Notes under the pieces: model-generated
The model's input: only the letters and a program-made list of their open reading frames with translations
Databases searched by the model: none
Told to the model about the DNA's origin: nothing
DNA from: Desulfofustis sp.
Lineage (GTDB): Bacteria; Desulfobacterota; Desulfobulbia; Desulfobulbales; Desulfocapsaceae
Direction of reading: 5' to 3'
NCBI GenBank assembly: GCA_030145365.1
Contig: JAQYVS010000007.1
Location: 1-13,278 of the forward strand
DNA length: 13,278 bases
Shown: positions 4,288 to 13,148 of the stretch, in pieces
Layout: every line of letters begins with the position of its first letter
How positions within the stretch are numbered: the stretch's first letter is position 1
Position numbers and translations under genes: made by a program

Positions 4288-6705
4288 GTGACAGAAGAAC
4301 TACAAACGTATGATGCCGACCAGATAAAAGTTCTGGACGGCCTTGAAGCCGTTAGAAAGAGACCTTCAATGTATATCGGCAATACCGCCTTCGGAGGTCT
4401 CCATCATCTTGTCTGGGAAGTTGTGGACAACAGCATTGATGAAGCTTTAGCCGGATATTGTAAAAGAATACGGATAACCATTCACGAGGATAACTCGGTT
4501 CGGGTTGAAGATGACGGAAGAGGAATACCGGTTGATATGCACCCCATTGAAAAAGTTCCAGCTTTGGAACTGGTTATGACTACCCTGCATGCCGGCGGTA
4601 AATTCGATCACTCTACGTATAAAGTTTCGGGCGGATTACATGGAGTAGGTGTTTCAGTGGTTAATGCACTTTCCGTTGAAGCGATTGCCGAAGTGAGAAG
4701 AGACGGAACGGTTTATCAACAGAAGTATGCTCATGGCGAGAAAGCAAGTGAACTTGAAGTAGTTGGAAAAACAGAAAAAACAGGAACAACCATACTTTTC
4801 AAAGCAGACCCGGAAATATTTACTGAAACGACCACCTACGATTATGAGACAATAAAAAACAGGTTGCGCGAACTTGCCTTTCTCAACAGGGATGTGAGAA
4901 TTTATCTCAAAGATGAGCGCAGCGGTGAAGCGGACAAATTCCATGCTTCCGGCGGTGTTGTTTCTTATGTGGAGTGGTTGAATAGAAACAGAACACCGGT
5001 TTTCAACGAACCAATCCATTTAAGTGCTGAAAAGGATCAGGTTCAGGTGGAAATAGCCTTACAATATTTTGACGGTTACTCCGAACGCCTGTTCTCCTTT
5101 GTCAACAACATCAATACACAGGAAGGGGGAACCCACGTTGCCGGATTCAGAGCGGCGCTGACCAAATGTATTAATCGTTATGCAAGTGACGATATTATCC
5201 CCAAAAACCTCAGAGAAAAAATGGGGGGTGACGATGTTCGCGAAGGGCTTACCTGTGTTATCTCAATCCACGTGCCCAACCCGCAATTTGAAGGTCAGAC
5301 CAAAACCAAACTTGGTAATTCAGAAGTAAAATCCATTGTCGAATCAACATGTAACGAGAAACTGACACTCTTTCTCGAACAGAACCCTCAGGTAGCGAAG
5401 CGAATTTTAACAAAAGTTGTTGAAGCTGCCCGAGCCCGTGAAGCTGCCAAGAAAGCGCGGGAATTATCCCGTAAAAAGGGCTCAACAAGCTTACTCATGG
5501 CAGGAAAACTTACCGAATGTCAGGAAAAAGACCCTGCAAAGCGCGAGATTTTTATCGTCGAGGGTGACTCTGCGGGTGGTTCGGCCAAACAGGGAAGAGA
5601 TCGGGCCATTCAAGCTATTTTACCGCTTCGCGGTAAGATAATGAATGTTGAAAAGGCACGGTTTGATCGTATTTTGGGAAGTGAGGAAATCAAACAACTC
5701 ATTGCTGCAATTGGCTGCGGCATCGGCAAAGACGAATTTGATCTGGAGAATCTACGCTACCATAAAATAATCATCATGACCGATGCCGACGTAGATGGCG
5801 CACACATCAGAACCCTATTGTTAACATTTTTATACCGCCAGATGCTGCCGCTGATCCAGGGTGGATTTGTGTATATAGGTCAGCCACCACTCTACAGACT
5901 CGGCAAAGGAAAAAAGGAAAAGTATTTTCTCGATGACGATGAATTGAATAGCTACCTGTTCTCCCAGGCTAGCCAAAAAGTACAGGTTGTCGTCAACAAT
6001 GATGAGCAAACCGTGGTGAAAGGAGAAGAATTGGTTACGCTTTTACAGAACCTCTCTATTTATCAACGACTCACCACTTTTCTCAGTAGAATGAATATCT
6101 GGGAGTCCTTGCTCTATTTTCTGTTGGATAAAGAAATTCGTAAGGCTGACCAGTTTGCCGACAAGGACTTCGTAGAAAAGCTGGTTGAAGAGCTCTCTGC
6201 TGATGATTCTGTGATAGTCGGACCACTTCGTTCCTGCAGGTGGCGGGCAGATTGCTATGAGGTGGATGTTGCGGTCAAGGGTAAGGCTCAGGTGAGTACC
6301 ACACTCGGACCTCAGATTCCGCTTATCAACGAATACCGCTCGGCAATCAGAATGTTTCCAGTGGTAAAACCGTTCCTGCAGCAAACGTTCGTTATCAGAG
6401 CAGAAGAGGCAGCTGCTGAAAGAGCAGACCTGCAGGCAGAAAACTGGGCGGATATGGTCCATATGGTTCGCAACGAGGCATTTAAAGGAAGCCATCTTCA
6501 ACGCTACAAGGGGCTGGGAGAGATGAACCCCGAACAGCTTTGGGACACAACCATGAATCCACTTAACAGAACACTACTCCAGGTTAAGATCAATGACGCT
6601 GAAGCTGCCGACGAGATGTTTACCACGTTGATGGGTGACAAGGTAGAACCAAGGCGTGAATTTATCCAGAATCATGCTCTGGAAGTAACCGAACTCGATA
6701 TTTAA
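4288..6705 (+). CDS. gyrB: DNA gyrase subunit B
   Basis: This 805-residue ATPase subunit of gyrase introduces negative supercoils together with GyrA. The GHKL ATPase site is intact: EVVDNSIDEA (44-53, Glu44 and Asn48), DDGRGIP (75-81) and GGLHGVG (115-121). The transducer follows, with QEGGTH near 270. The TOPRIM domain has EGDSAGG (425-431, Glu425) and DADVDG (499-504, Asp499 and Asp501), the metal-binding acidic residues of the cleavage site. Between YIGQPPLYR and YKGLGEM lies the insertion of about 165 residues typical of Gram-negative GyrB, which explains the length. The start codon is GTG at 4288, with AAAAGGA at 4275-4280. gyrA begins 21 nt after the stop, so the two subunits are probably made from one message. 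Topoisomerase IV ParE is the alternative, but gyrA adjacency and the insertion favour GyrB. Confidence 0.97.
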   Translation: MTEELQTYDADQIKVLDGLEAVRKRPSMYIGNTAFGGLHHLVWEVVDNSIDEALAGYCKRIRITIHEDNSVRVEDDGRGIPVDMHPIEKVPALELVMTTLHAGGKFDHSTYKVSGGLHGVGVSVVNALSVEAIAEVRRDGTVYQQKYAHGEKASELEVVGKTEKTGTTILFKADPEIFTETTTYDYETIKNRLRELAFLNRDVRIYLKDERSGEADKFHASGGVVSYVEWLNRNRTPVFNEPIHLSAEKDQVQVEIALQYFDGYSERLFSFVNNINTQEGGTHVAGFRAALTKCINRYASDDIIPKNLREKMGGDDVREGLTCVISIHVPNPQFEGQTKTKLGNSEVKSIVESTCNEKLTLFLEQNPQVAKRILTKVVEAARAREAAKKARELSRKKGSTSLLMAGKLTECQEKDPAKREIFIVEGDSAGGSAKQGRDRAIQAILPLRGKIMNVEKARFDRILGSEEIKQLIAAIGCGIGKDEFDLENLRYHKIIIMTDADVDGAHIRTLLLTFLYRQMLPLIQGGFVYIGQPPLYRLGKGKKEKYFLDDDELNSYLFSQASQKVQVVVNNDEQTVVKGEELVTLLQNLSIYQRLTTFLSRMNIWESLLYFLLDKEIRKADQFADKDFVEKLVEELSADDSVIVGPLRSCRWRADCYEVDVAVKGKAQVSTTLGPQIPLINEYRSAIRMFPVVKPFLQQTFVIRAEEAAAERADLQAENWADMVHMVRNEAFKGSHLQRYKGLGEMNPEQLWDTTMNPLNRTLLQVKINDAEAADEMFTTLMGDKVEPRREFIQNHALEVTELDI

Positions 6706-6726
6706 TATCATCTATAAGTAGAAATT

Positions 6727-9228
6727 ATGACAACAACGAAAGAGCCAGATTCCAACGAAGAGATTATCGCTTCGGTATCTGTTGAAAAAGAGCTGAAAAA
6801 GTCCTATCTCGATTACGCCATGTCCGTCATTGTCGGCAGGGCACTTCCGGACGTGCGTGACGGTCTCAAACCGGTGCATCGCAGGGTTTTGTTTGCCATG
6901 AGGGAGCTCGGAGTTTTTTATAATCGCCCCTATGTTAAGTCGGCAAGGATTGTCGGTGACGTCATTGGTAAGTATCACCCCCACGGTGATACTGCAGCCT
7001 ATGATGCCCTGGTGCGTCTGGCGCAGAGTTTTTCCATGCGATATCCACTGGTTAACGGTCAGGGTAACTTCGGTTCCATGGATGGTGATGCTCCGGCAGC
7101 CATGCGTTATACCGAAGCCAGGATGACCCGCATTGACCGGGAAATCGTTACCGACCTTGATAAAGAAACGGTTGAGTTCGTTCCCAACTACGACAATTCT
7201 CTGATGGAACCGGCTGTTATGCCAAGTAGGGTTCCTAACCTGCTGGTTAATGGATCATCAGGTATTGCTGTCGGGATGGCAACCAATATTCCGCCCCATA
7301 ACCTGACTGAGGTTGTTGATGGGTTGATCGCTTTAATTGATGACTCTAACCTGACCGTTCATCAGCTCTCTACTTTTATCTCGGGGCCTGATTTTCCAAC
7401 CGGCGGATTAATCTGCGGACGAGCTGGCATCAGAGAAGCCTATGAAACGGGCCGCGGTGTGGTCCTGATGCGAGCCAAAACATCAATCGAGAGAAGCAAA
7501 GACGGTCGTAAAGAGACCATCGTTGTCGAAGAAATTCCCTATCAGCAAAACAAGGCGATGCTGGTAGAAAAAATTGCCCAACTCATAAAAGATAAAAAGA
7601 TTTCAGCTATTTCAGAAATTCGTGATGAATCCGATCGCCAGGGATTGCGAATTGTCATGGAGTTAAAAAAAGATGAAATGGCCGAAGTTGTAATCAACCA
7701 GCTCTACAAAATGACGCCGATGCAGAAGTCTTTCGGTATCATTTTCCTGGCGATTGTCAACAATAAGCCAGAAGTTCTTAACATCAAACAGATTCTGGAG
7801 CACTTTATCCAGCATCGCAAGGTTGTTGTCTATCGCCGAACGGCTTTTGAACTGAGAAAAGCAGAGGAAAAAGCCCATATTCTTGAAGGGTTAAGCATTG
7901 CAATCAACAACCTTGATGAAGTGGTTAAGTTGATAAGGGCTGCGAAAACGCCGGGCGAAGCCAAAGAGCAACTCATCGAGCGATTTGAGCTTTCGGCTAT
8001 TCAGGCCCAGACTGTTCTTGATATGAGGCTGCAGCGATTAACCGGGCTTGAAAGAGAGAAAATTGCCCGTGATTATGCAGAAATATTGGAAGAGATAAAG
8101 CGGCTCAGTGCTATCCTCAACGACGAAACCCTGGTGATGACAATCATCAAAGAGGAGCTTTCTGATATCAGGGAGCAATACGGAGATGAACGGAGGACGG
8201 AAATTACCGATGCCCCCGATGAAATTCTACCTGAGGATCTGATTAATCCGGAAGATATGGCGGTAACGGTCACCAACACCGGGTATATCAAAAGAAACCC
8301 TGTCAGTCTCTATCGCTCGCAGCATCGCGGCGGTAAGGGGGTCAGGGCTGTAACCAACGTTGAAGAGGATTATGTTTCAAACCTCTATGTTGCCTCAACC
8401 CTGGATACCTTTTTGTTTTTCACAAACTATGGAAAAGTCTTCTGGAGAAAAGTTTACCAACTGCCTCATGTCGGTAGAACTGCCCGGGGCAAGGCCATTG
8501 TCAATCTTCTGGAACTCACCGAAGGAGAAAAGGTTGCGGCTATTCTACCTGTTTCAACGTTTGAGGATGAACATGACACAAAAACGGTAATGATGGTGAC
8601 CAAATTCGGTAGAGTTAAAAAGACCAGCTTAAAACAGTTCAACAGACCGCTGAGAAGAGGAAAAATTGCGCTGACGATCAACGAGGGGGATGAAATCATT
8701 ACCGCTCATCTCCTGCGTGGAAACGATACGGTCTTTATGATTTCGCACAACGGCATGTCTATAAGGTTCCATGAGTCTGATGTGAGGACCATGGGCAGAA
8801 CGGCGGCTGGTGTCAAAGGAATTACCCTAAAGGGTGATGACTTTATTGTCGGCGCCAACGTCTTGAGAGAAGAAAGTATTAAAACGGTACTGACCGTTAC
8901 CGCAAATGGTTACGGAAAACGCAGCCAGGCTGGAGATTATCGTATTCAGAGACGTGGCGGCAAAGGAATCATGGCAATTAAGTCGAGCGAAAGAAACGGT
9001 GATATTGTTGGCGCCAAAATCGTCGATGACGACTACGAGGTCATTCTTATTGCCGACACGGGCAAGATGATTCGTATGCCGCTGGACAACATCCGGGTCA
9101 TTGGGCGCACAACCCAGGGGGTCCGGTTGATAAACCTTGAGGAAAATGAAAAGGTTGTCGGTATGGATGTTGTCGAAATAGACAACTCCGATGAATTGCT
9201 AGAAGCTGAAGCAAGTGGGGATGAATAG
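6727..9228 (+). CDS. gyrA: DNA gyrase subunit A
   Basis: This 833-residue cleavage-religation subunit of gyrase has the catalytic tyrosine Tyr128 in AMRYTEARM. The quinolone-determining segment reads HPHGDTAAYDA, with Thr89 and Asp93 at the positions equivalent to E. coli Ser83 and Asp87. The C-terminal DNA-wrapping beta-pinwheel begins near residue 515. The position of the canonical GyrA box carries QHRGGKG (532-538), one residue off QRRGGKG, while a perfect QRRGGKG occurs at 741-747 in a later blade. The protein ends in an acidic tail (DELLEAEASGDE), as in other gyrases. The GyrA box identifies it as gyrase rather than ParC. The ATG at 6727 has only a weak purine-rich site (AAGTAGAA), so translation may rely on coupling to gyrB. 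The stop codon lies inside the start of gpsA. Confidence 0.97.
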   Translation: MTTTKEPDSNEEIIASVSVEKELKKSYLDYAMSVIVGRALPDVRDGLKPVHRRVLFAMRELGVFYNRPYVKSARIVGDVIGKYHPHGDTAAYDALVRLAQSFSMRYPLVNGQGNFGSMDGDAPAAMRYTEARMTRIDREIVTDLDKETVEFVPNYDNSLMEPAVMPSRVPNLLVNGSSGIAVGMATNIPPHNLTEVVDGLIALIDDSNLTVHQLSTFISGPDFPTGGLICGRAGIREAYETGRGVVLMRAKTSIERSKDGRKETIVVEEIPYQQNKAMLVEKIAQLIKDKKISAISEIRDESDRQGLRIVMELKKDEMAEVVINQLYKMTPMQKSFGIIFLAIVNNKPEVLNIKQILEHFIQHRKVVVYRRTAFELRKAEEKAHILEGLSIAINNLDEVVKLIRAAKTPGEAKEQLIERFELSAIQAQTVLDMRLQRLTGLEREKIARDYAEILEEIKRLSAILNDETLVMTIIKEELSDIREQYGDERRTEITDAPDEILPEDLINPEDMAVTVTNTGYIKRNPVSLYRSQHRGGKGVRAVTNVEEDYVSNLYVASTLDTFLFFTNYGKVFWRKVYQLPHVGRTARGKAIVNLLELTEGEKVAAILPVSTFEDEHDTKTVMMVTKFGRVKKTSLKQFNRPLRRGKIALTINEGDEIITAHLLRGNDTVFMISHNGMSIRFHESDVRTMGRTAAGVKGITLKGDDFIVGANVLREESIKTVLTVTANGYGKRSQAGDYRIQRRGGKGIMAIKSSERNGDIVGAKIVDDDYEVILIADTGKMIRMPLDNIRVIGRTTQGVRLINLEENEKVVGMDVVEIDNSDELLEAEASGDE

Positions 9229-10243
9229 TCCGGTTGCGGTTATTGGTGCCGGTTCCTGGGGAACTGCGCTGGCCCTTTTACTGGCTGGAAAAGGTGTAAA
9301 TGTTCGGCTCTGGGGGCATCGGCACGAGCACGTTGCAGGCATTAGACAAGATAGAGAAAACAAGAAATATCTGCCCGGATATCTGTTTCCTCCGAGCCTG
9401 GAGCCGACCGAGTCTATCACAGAAGCTGTGGCCGGGGCTGGGGTTGTCTGCATGGTGGTACCTTCACACGGCTACCGTCAGGTTTTTTCCAGGGTCGTGG
9501 ATGCGTCTGCAGGTGGTACCCTTTTTATCTCAGCAACCAAAGGAATTGAAAACGACAGCCTGAAAACAATGACCCAGGTTATGGGGGAATGTTTGCTGTC
9601 GGAAAGTCTGGCCCTCTCCCCTGTCGCACCCTTGGCCGTTTTGTCCGGTCCTTCTTTTGCCAAAGAGGTAGCCCAAAACGTACCCACAGCCATAACCATA
9701 GGCTGTGATGATTTGCAAATAGCCGAAGAGCTTCAGAAACTATTCAGTACCGACTCGTTCAGGGTTTATACCAGCAACGATGTTGTCGGGCTGGAATTCA
9801 GTGGTGCATTGAAAAATATTATTGCCATAGCAGCTGGAATCTGCGACGGATTGGAGTTCGGCACCAATGCAAGAGCGGCTCTAATAACCAGAGGACTTGC
9901 AGAGATGACCAGGTTGGGTATCGTTCTCGGTGCCGAGCGGCAGACTTTTTACGGTCTCAGCGGCTTGGGTGATCTGGTTCTTACCTGTACCGGGGCGTTA
10001 AGCAGAAACAGACATGTCGGAATTGAGCTTGGTAAAGGCAAGAGCCTCGACACGATTCTACAGTCCATGTCAATGGTGGCTGAAGGAGTTAAAACTGCAC
10101 GTTCCGTGTATGATCTGGTTCAGGGACTGGACGTGGAAATGCCTATTCTTGAACAGGTATATCAAATACTCTACCGTGATAAAGATTGCCGGACAGCGGT
10201 CAGGGACCTGCTGGGAAGGGATCTCAAGTCCGAGCGCTCGTAA
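9221..10243 (+). CDS. gpsA: NAD(P)-dependent glycerol-3-phosphate dehydrogenase
   Basis: This 340-residue cytoplasmic enzyme interconverts dihydroxyacetone phosphate and sn-glycerol 3-phosphate, the backbone for phospholipids. The Rossmann nucleotide-binding motif is GAGSWGTA (9-16). SATKGIE (104-110) and LSGPSFAKEV (141-150) are typical. GALKNI (195-200) carries the catalytic lysine Lys198. NARAALITRGLAEM (216-229) and GLSGLGDLVLTCTG (245-258) complete the substrate domain. The ATG at 9221 gives an 8-nt overlap with the gyrA stop, implying translational coupling; an in-frame GTG at 9215 is a possible alternative, and neither has a clear ribosome site. Its 3' end abuts the convergent rdgB gene with no intervening base. 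Membership of a gyrase operon is unusual in function but common as simple clustering. Confidence 0.96.
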   Translation: MNSPVAVIGAGSWGTALALLLAGKGVNVRLWGHRHEHVAGIRQDRENKKYLPGYLFPPSLEPTESITEAVAGAGVVCMVVPSHGYRQVFSRVVDASAGGTLFISATKGIENDSLKTMTQVMGECLLSESLALSPVAPLAVLSGPSFAKEVAQNVPTAITIGCDDLQIAEELQKLFSTDSFRVYTSNDVVGLEFSGALKNIIAIAAGICDGLEFGTNARAALITRGLAEMTRLGIVLGAERQTFYGLSGLGDLVLTCTGALSRNRHVGIELGKGKSLDTILQSMSMVAEGVKTARSVYDLVQGLDVEMPILEQVYQILYRDKDCRTAVRDLLGRDLKSERS

Positions 10244-10915
10244 TCATTTCGCCCAGTCATTGTCTTCGAATTCACTGTGGTCGGGTTGTGCGGGCATTTC
10301 TTCAAGAGTCCTGGTTTCAAGCCATTTCATAACTTTTTCAAACTCTGAGCTGAGCTCGGCAAGTACCTTTCCGCGATGACTCACATGGTTTTTTTCTTCG
10401 GTGGAAATTTCGGCAAAGGTGGATTGCAGCGGCTCGTAATAAAAGAGTGGATCGTAGCCAAAACCGCTTGTTCCACGGGGTTTTTCAAGAATTGTCCCAC
10501 GGCACTGAGATTGATAGGTCAGCGCCGGCCCGGATGGAACTGCTATGGAAAGAACACAGACAAAGTAAGCCTTTCTGTTTTCTTTTCCTTCCATTTCTCT
10601 AAGCAGCTTTTTACAATTGTCCTGGTCGGTTGCATGCTCCCCTGAGTATCGGGCAGACCGAACCCCTGGGGATCCGGAGAGTGCTTCAACAACCAAACCC
10701 GAATCATCAGCAATCGCCGGAAGACCAAGTACTTTTGCGTAGTGATGGGCTTTCTTGTAGGCGTTTTCATCAAAGGTTGAGCCGTCTTCGATCACTTCGG
10801 GAAGCGGACCGAAGTCGGAAAGACTTTTAACCTCCACCGGAAAGTCGGCAATAAACTGTTTGAATTCCCGGACCTTATTCTGGTTTGTTGTGGCGAGAAC
10901 GATCAGATTGAACAT
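10244..10915 (-). CDS. rdgB: dITP/XTP pyrophosphatase (RdgB/HAM1 family)
   Basis: This 223-residue enzyme hydrolyses non-canonical purine nucleoside triphosphates (ITP, dITP, XTP) to monophosphates, keeping deaminated bases out of DNA and RNA. The motifs run in order: TTNQNKVREF (9-18), the nucleotide-binding start; FDENAYKKA (48-56); ADDSGL (69-74, catalytic Asp71); GVRSARYSG (84-92); GTSGFGYDPLF (148-158); and SHRGKVLAEL (179-188). Family members are usually near 200 residues. The extra 20 or so at the C-terminus, beginning EEMPAQPDHSEF, are acidic and low in complexity. The start at 10915 has AAGGA at 10932-10928, a rather long 12-nt gap. The start lies inside the end of queH (41-nt overlap), so translation is probably coupled. 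The stop codon is directly adjacent to the gpsA stop. Confidence 0.95.
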   Translation of the reverse strand: MFNLIVLATTNQNKVREFKQFIADFPVEVKSLSDFGPLPEVIEDGSTFDENAYKKAHHYAKVLGLPAIADDSGLVVEALSGSPGVRSARYSGEHATDQDNCKKLLREMEGKENRKAYFVCVLSIAVPSGPALTYQSQCRGTILEKPRGTSGFGYDPLFYYEPLQSTFAEISTEEKNHVSHRGKVLAELSSEFEKVMKWLETRTLEEMPAQPDHSEFEDNDWAK

Positions 10916-11477
10916 CGTTTTTTCTTTTCCTTGTTAACTGTTTTTTTAATCGGTTATCGTAACGTTCCTGCTCACTGTATATACAACCGCAATAACTTTG
11001 CCGGTACAAATTACACTGTATGGATTCATCAATTCCCTGCTGCCAGCCTGGCCGGAAATCACGGTACATAAAATCAACGGAACTGGCGCTGGAGATCGTT
11101 TCAGCCTGTTTTATGATCAGCGAATGATTTTGATAGACGCTGTACAGCAGGGTCGTTGAAAAGTGATCGTGATCATTTTCTGCTGCCAGCTTTGCCGTCT
11201 GTTCAAGCCTCATTCGATAGCAGTGGCGGCAACGCAGATCCTCCTTGAATACAACAGCGCGAAGAAATGTTTTGAGCCCATAGTCCCTATCGATGATGTA
11301 GTTGTAATTACGGTCGTCCACTAACAAACGAAAGGTGTCTAGCCGCTTCTTAAACTCGCGGTACGGGTGAATATTCGGGTTGTAAAAGTAACAACTGAAC
11401 TCGATATTCTTTTCTTCCAGAATCTTGACAGGGTAGACCAGACAAGGAGCGCAGCAGGTATGAAGGAGTACAGACAT
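10875..11477 (-). CDS. queH: Epoxyqueuosine reductase QueH
   Basis: This 200-residue protein of the QueH (formerly DUF208) family reduces epoxyqueuosine to queuosine in tRNAs with GUN anticodons, replacing the cobalamin-dependent QueG. The cysteine pattern is complete: HTCCAPC (6-12), CRHC (83-86) and YCGCIYSE (162-169), which hold the iron-sulfur centre and redox cysteines of the family. TTLLYSVYQNH (108-118) and DFRPGWQQGI (140-149) are also family hallmarks. The start is the ATG at 11477, directly before the HxCCxPC motif. The frame stays open upstream to 11585, but only by running antisense-free through the regulator's C-terminal codons. A weak AAGAAG precedes the ATG. The regulator gene ends 4 nt upstream and rdgB overlaps the 3' end by 41 nt, so the three form one transcript. 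The last 25 residues are a basic, non-conserved tail created by the overlap. Confidence 0.93.
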   Translation of the reverse strand: MSVLLHTCCAPCLVYPVKILEEKNIEFSCYFYNPNIHPYREFKKRLDTFRLLVDDRNYNYIIDRDYGLKTFLRAVVFKEDLRCRHCYRMRLEQTAKLAAENDHDHFSTTLLYSVYQNHSLIIKQAETISSASSVDFMYRDFRPGWQQGIDESIQCNLYRQSYCGCIYSEQERYDNRLKKQLTRKRKNDVQSDRSRHNKPE

Positions 11478-11481
11478 CTTC

Positions 11482-13035
11482 TTAGATTTTATATTTTTTC
11501 GGGTCGATACTGTATTGGTGAATTTTGTAATTGATGATACGCAGGCTCGTGTCGAGGTAGCCGGCTGTTTTTGTTTGGTTGCCATTGTTCTTTTTCAGCG
11601 CATCAATAATAAGATCTTTTTCAAAATTTTCCACCGCCGTTGAAAAAGACAGGGGGTTGCCGTTTGAAGATGTTTCAGGAGCTTGAAGCGTTGGTGGCAG
11701 GTGGATACCCATGATGGCATCACCATCGCTGATCAGAACGGCTCGCTCGATACAGTTTTGCAGTTCTCTGACGTTTCCTGGCCAATGGTATTGGACGAGC
11801 AGGTCGATAGCGGAGGTTGATATTCTGATGATCTGTTTGTTGTTTTCGTGGGTAAATTTATCAAGAAAAAAATCAGCCAGAAGCAAAATATCCGTTCTTC
11901 GTTTTCGCAATGGAGGCATGTAGATCGGAAAGACATTGAGGCGATAGTAAAGATCTTCCCGGAAATCGCCAACGGACACAGCCTGTTCCAGGTCTCGATT
12001 GGTTGCTGCTACCAAGCGAACATCGCAGGTGATTGATTGTGTGGAACCAAGACGCTGAAAACTCTTTTCCTGTACGACATTTAGAAGTTTCACCTGGACT
12101 GAGTGGGAGATTTCACCAATTTCATCGAGAAACAGAGTGCCGCCCTCGGCATGTTCAAAGCGGCCGATTTTGCGTTCATTGGCCCCGGTAAACGCACCCT
12201 TTTCGTGGCCAAACAACTCACTTTCCAGCAATGTTTCAGGTAGTGCTGAACAATTCACTACGACAAACGGTTTTTCCTTTCTTCTACCATTATAGTGCAG
12301 GGCTCTGGCCACCAGGGTTTTTCCGGTGCCTGATTCACCCCGCAAAAGCACCGTGGCATTGGAATCCACGACCCGGTGCACCATTTCAAACACATCCTGC
12401 ATCCTGCTCGAATTTCCGATAATGTCGTTGATCCGGTTTTTGTCGGACAGTTCACGTTTGAGCTTAAGGTTTTCAGTTCGCAGGTTTTCTTTTTCTTCGT
12501 TTACGATCTGTATCCTTCGAACTGTCTGGGCTACAATACTTGAAAGAACGGTCAGAAACTGGAGATCATCATTTGCCTGATTACCAAACCCATCCGTGTA
12601 CTCCCTATCCACACTCAAGGCGCCAATAACCTGCTTTCCGTCCTTAACGGGAACGCAAACAAAGGATCTGTTCCGGTCAACAAGGTCGCCCCGTGACCGT
12701 GTACGGTTTAAAAAGAGCGGCTCCTCAGCGATATGGGGAACAATGATCGGTTCACCTGAGGCGACCACCCTGCCCGTTATCCCCTCCCCTATTTTATACT
12801 TCCCACGTTTTCTCCCTTCTGCCGTGAGACCGTGAGCAACTTCGATTTCCAGTTTTCCCGTAACCGGATTGACGATGGTAACGGTGCCGTTTTCCATTTT
12901 TTTCCATTCGGAAAGAAGTGCCATGGCTTTATCAAGGCATTCGTTGAGAACAAAGGAAGATGCCAGTTCTTTGGTTATTTCATAGAGGCAGGTGAGATCG
13001 TGTAATTGACTTTCTGTTGCTGTTTTGGTAACCAT
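11482..13035 (-). CDS. NifA-like sigma-54-dependent transcriptional activator (GAF-AAA+-Fis)
   Basis: This is a 517-residue enhancer-binding protein that would remodel sigma-54 RNA polymerase. The N-terminal GAF sensor domain (about 12-172) contains IEVAHGL, GEGITGRVVASG and LSVDREY-like segments close to those of NifA. A coiled linker rich in Glu/Lys/Leu follows (about 175-205). The AAA+ domain has Walker A GESGTGKT (233-240), the sigma-54 contact loop GAFTGA (280-285), Walker B LFLDEI (301-306), AATNRD (343-348) and WPGNVREL (418-425). The Fis-type helix-turn-helix is near 485-512 (NGNQTKTAGYLD). The start at 13035 is chosen because the GAF domain begins soon after it; longer starts to 13176 would run through the promoter. 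The ribosome site is weak (GGA). No nif genes and no clear sigma-54 promoter are visible here, so the target and the signal are unknown. True NifA is possible but not shown. Confidence 0.9.
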   Translation of the reverse strand: MVTKTATESQLHDLTCLYEITKELASSFVLNECLDKAMALLSEWKKMENGTVTIVNPVTGKLEIEVAHGLTAEGRKRGKYKIGEGITGRVVASGEPIIVPHIAEEPLFLNRTRSRGDLVDRNRSFVCVPVKDGKQVIGALSVDREYTDGFGNQANDDLQFLTVLSSIVAQTVRRIQIVNEEKENLRTENLKLKRELSDKNRINDIIGNSSRMQDVFEMVHRVVDSNATVLLRGESGTGKTLVARALHYNGRRKEKPFVVVNCSALPETLLESELFGHEKGAFTGANERKIGRFEHAEGGTLFLDEIGEISHSVQVKLLNVVQEKSFQRLGSTQSITCDVRLVAATNRDLEQAVSVGDFREDLYYRLNVFPIYMPPLRKRRTDILLLADFFLDKFTHENNKQIIRISTSAIDLLVQYHWPGNVRELQNCIERAVLISDGDAIMGIHLPPTLQAPETSSNGNPLSFSTAVENFEKDLIIDALKKNNGNQTKTAGYLDTSLRIINYKIHQYSIDPKKYKI

Positions 13036-13111
13036 TTGATCCGTACTGTGTTTAAAAATAAAAAATATTCCATAAATGTTGTTGTTTTGTTTTGTGGTGT
13101 TACAAAAATGT

Positions 13112-13140
13112 ATTATACACCGTGCGGTGTTGGATAGCAA
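13112..13140 (-). promoter_or_regulatory. Promoter of the regulator-queH-rdgB operon with internal palindrome
   Basis: On the minus strand, TTGCTA (13140-13135) and a perfect TATAAT (13117-13112) are separated by exactly 17 nt. The spacer and the first base of the -10 hold a 14-bp palindrome, ACACCG-TG-CGGTGT (13117-13130), well placed for a repressor to block polymerase. A second GGTGTT half-site lies 30 bp away (13096-13101 against 13126-13131). The leader to the ATG is about 70 nt. Confidence 0.65.
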
Positions 13141-13148
13141 CGACCTTA

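Noticed and set aside
6043..6501. Minus-strand open frame of 152 codons inside gyrB
   Set aside because: It lies opposite the Gram-negative insertion of GyrB; no start signal and no recognisable domain.
6988..7008. Quinolone-resistance change in GyrA (Thr at the Ser83 position)
   Set aside because: Thr at this position is a normal wild-type residue in many bacteria and Asp at position 87 is unchanged, so no resistance can be claimed.
11478..11585. Longer start for queH at 11585
   Set aside because: It would overlap the regulator's DNA-binding domain and put 36 unrelated residues before the HxCCxPC motif that normally lies at the N-terminus.
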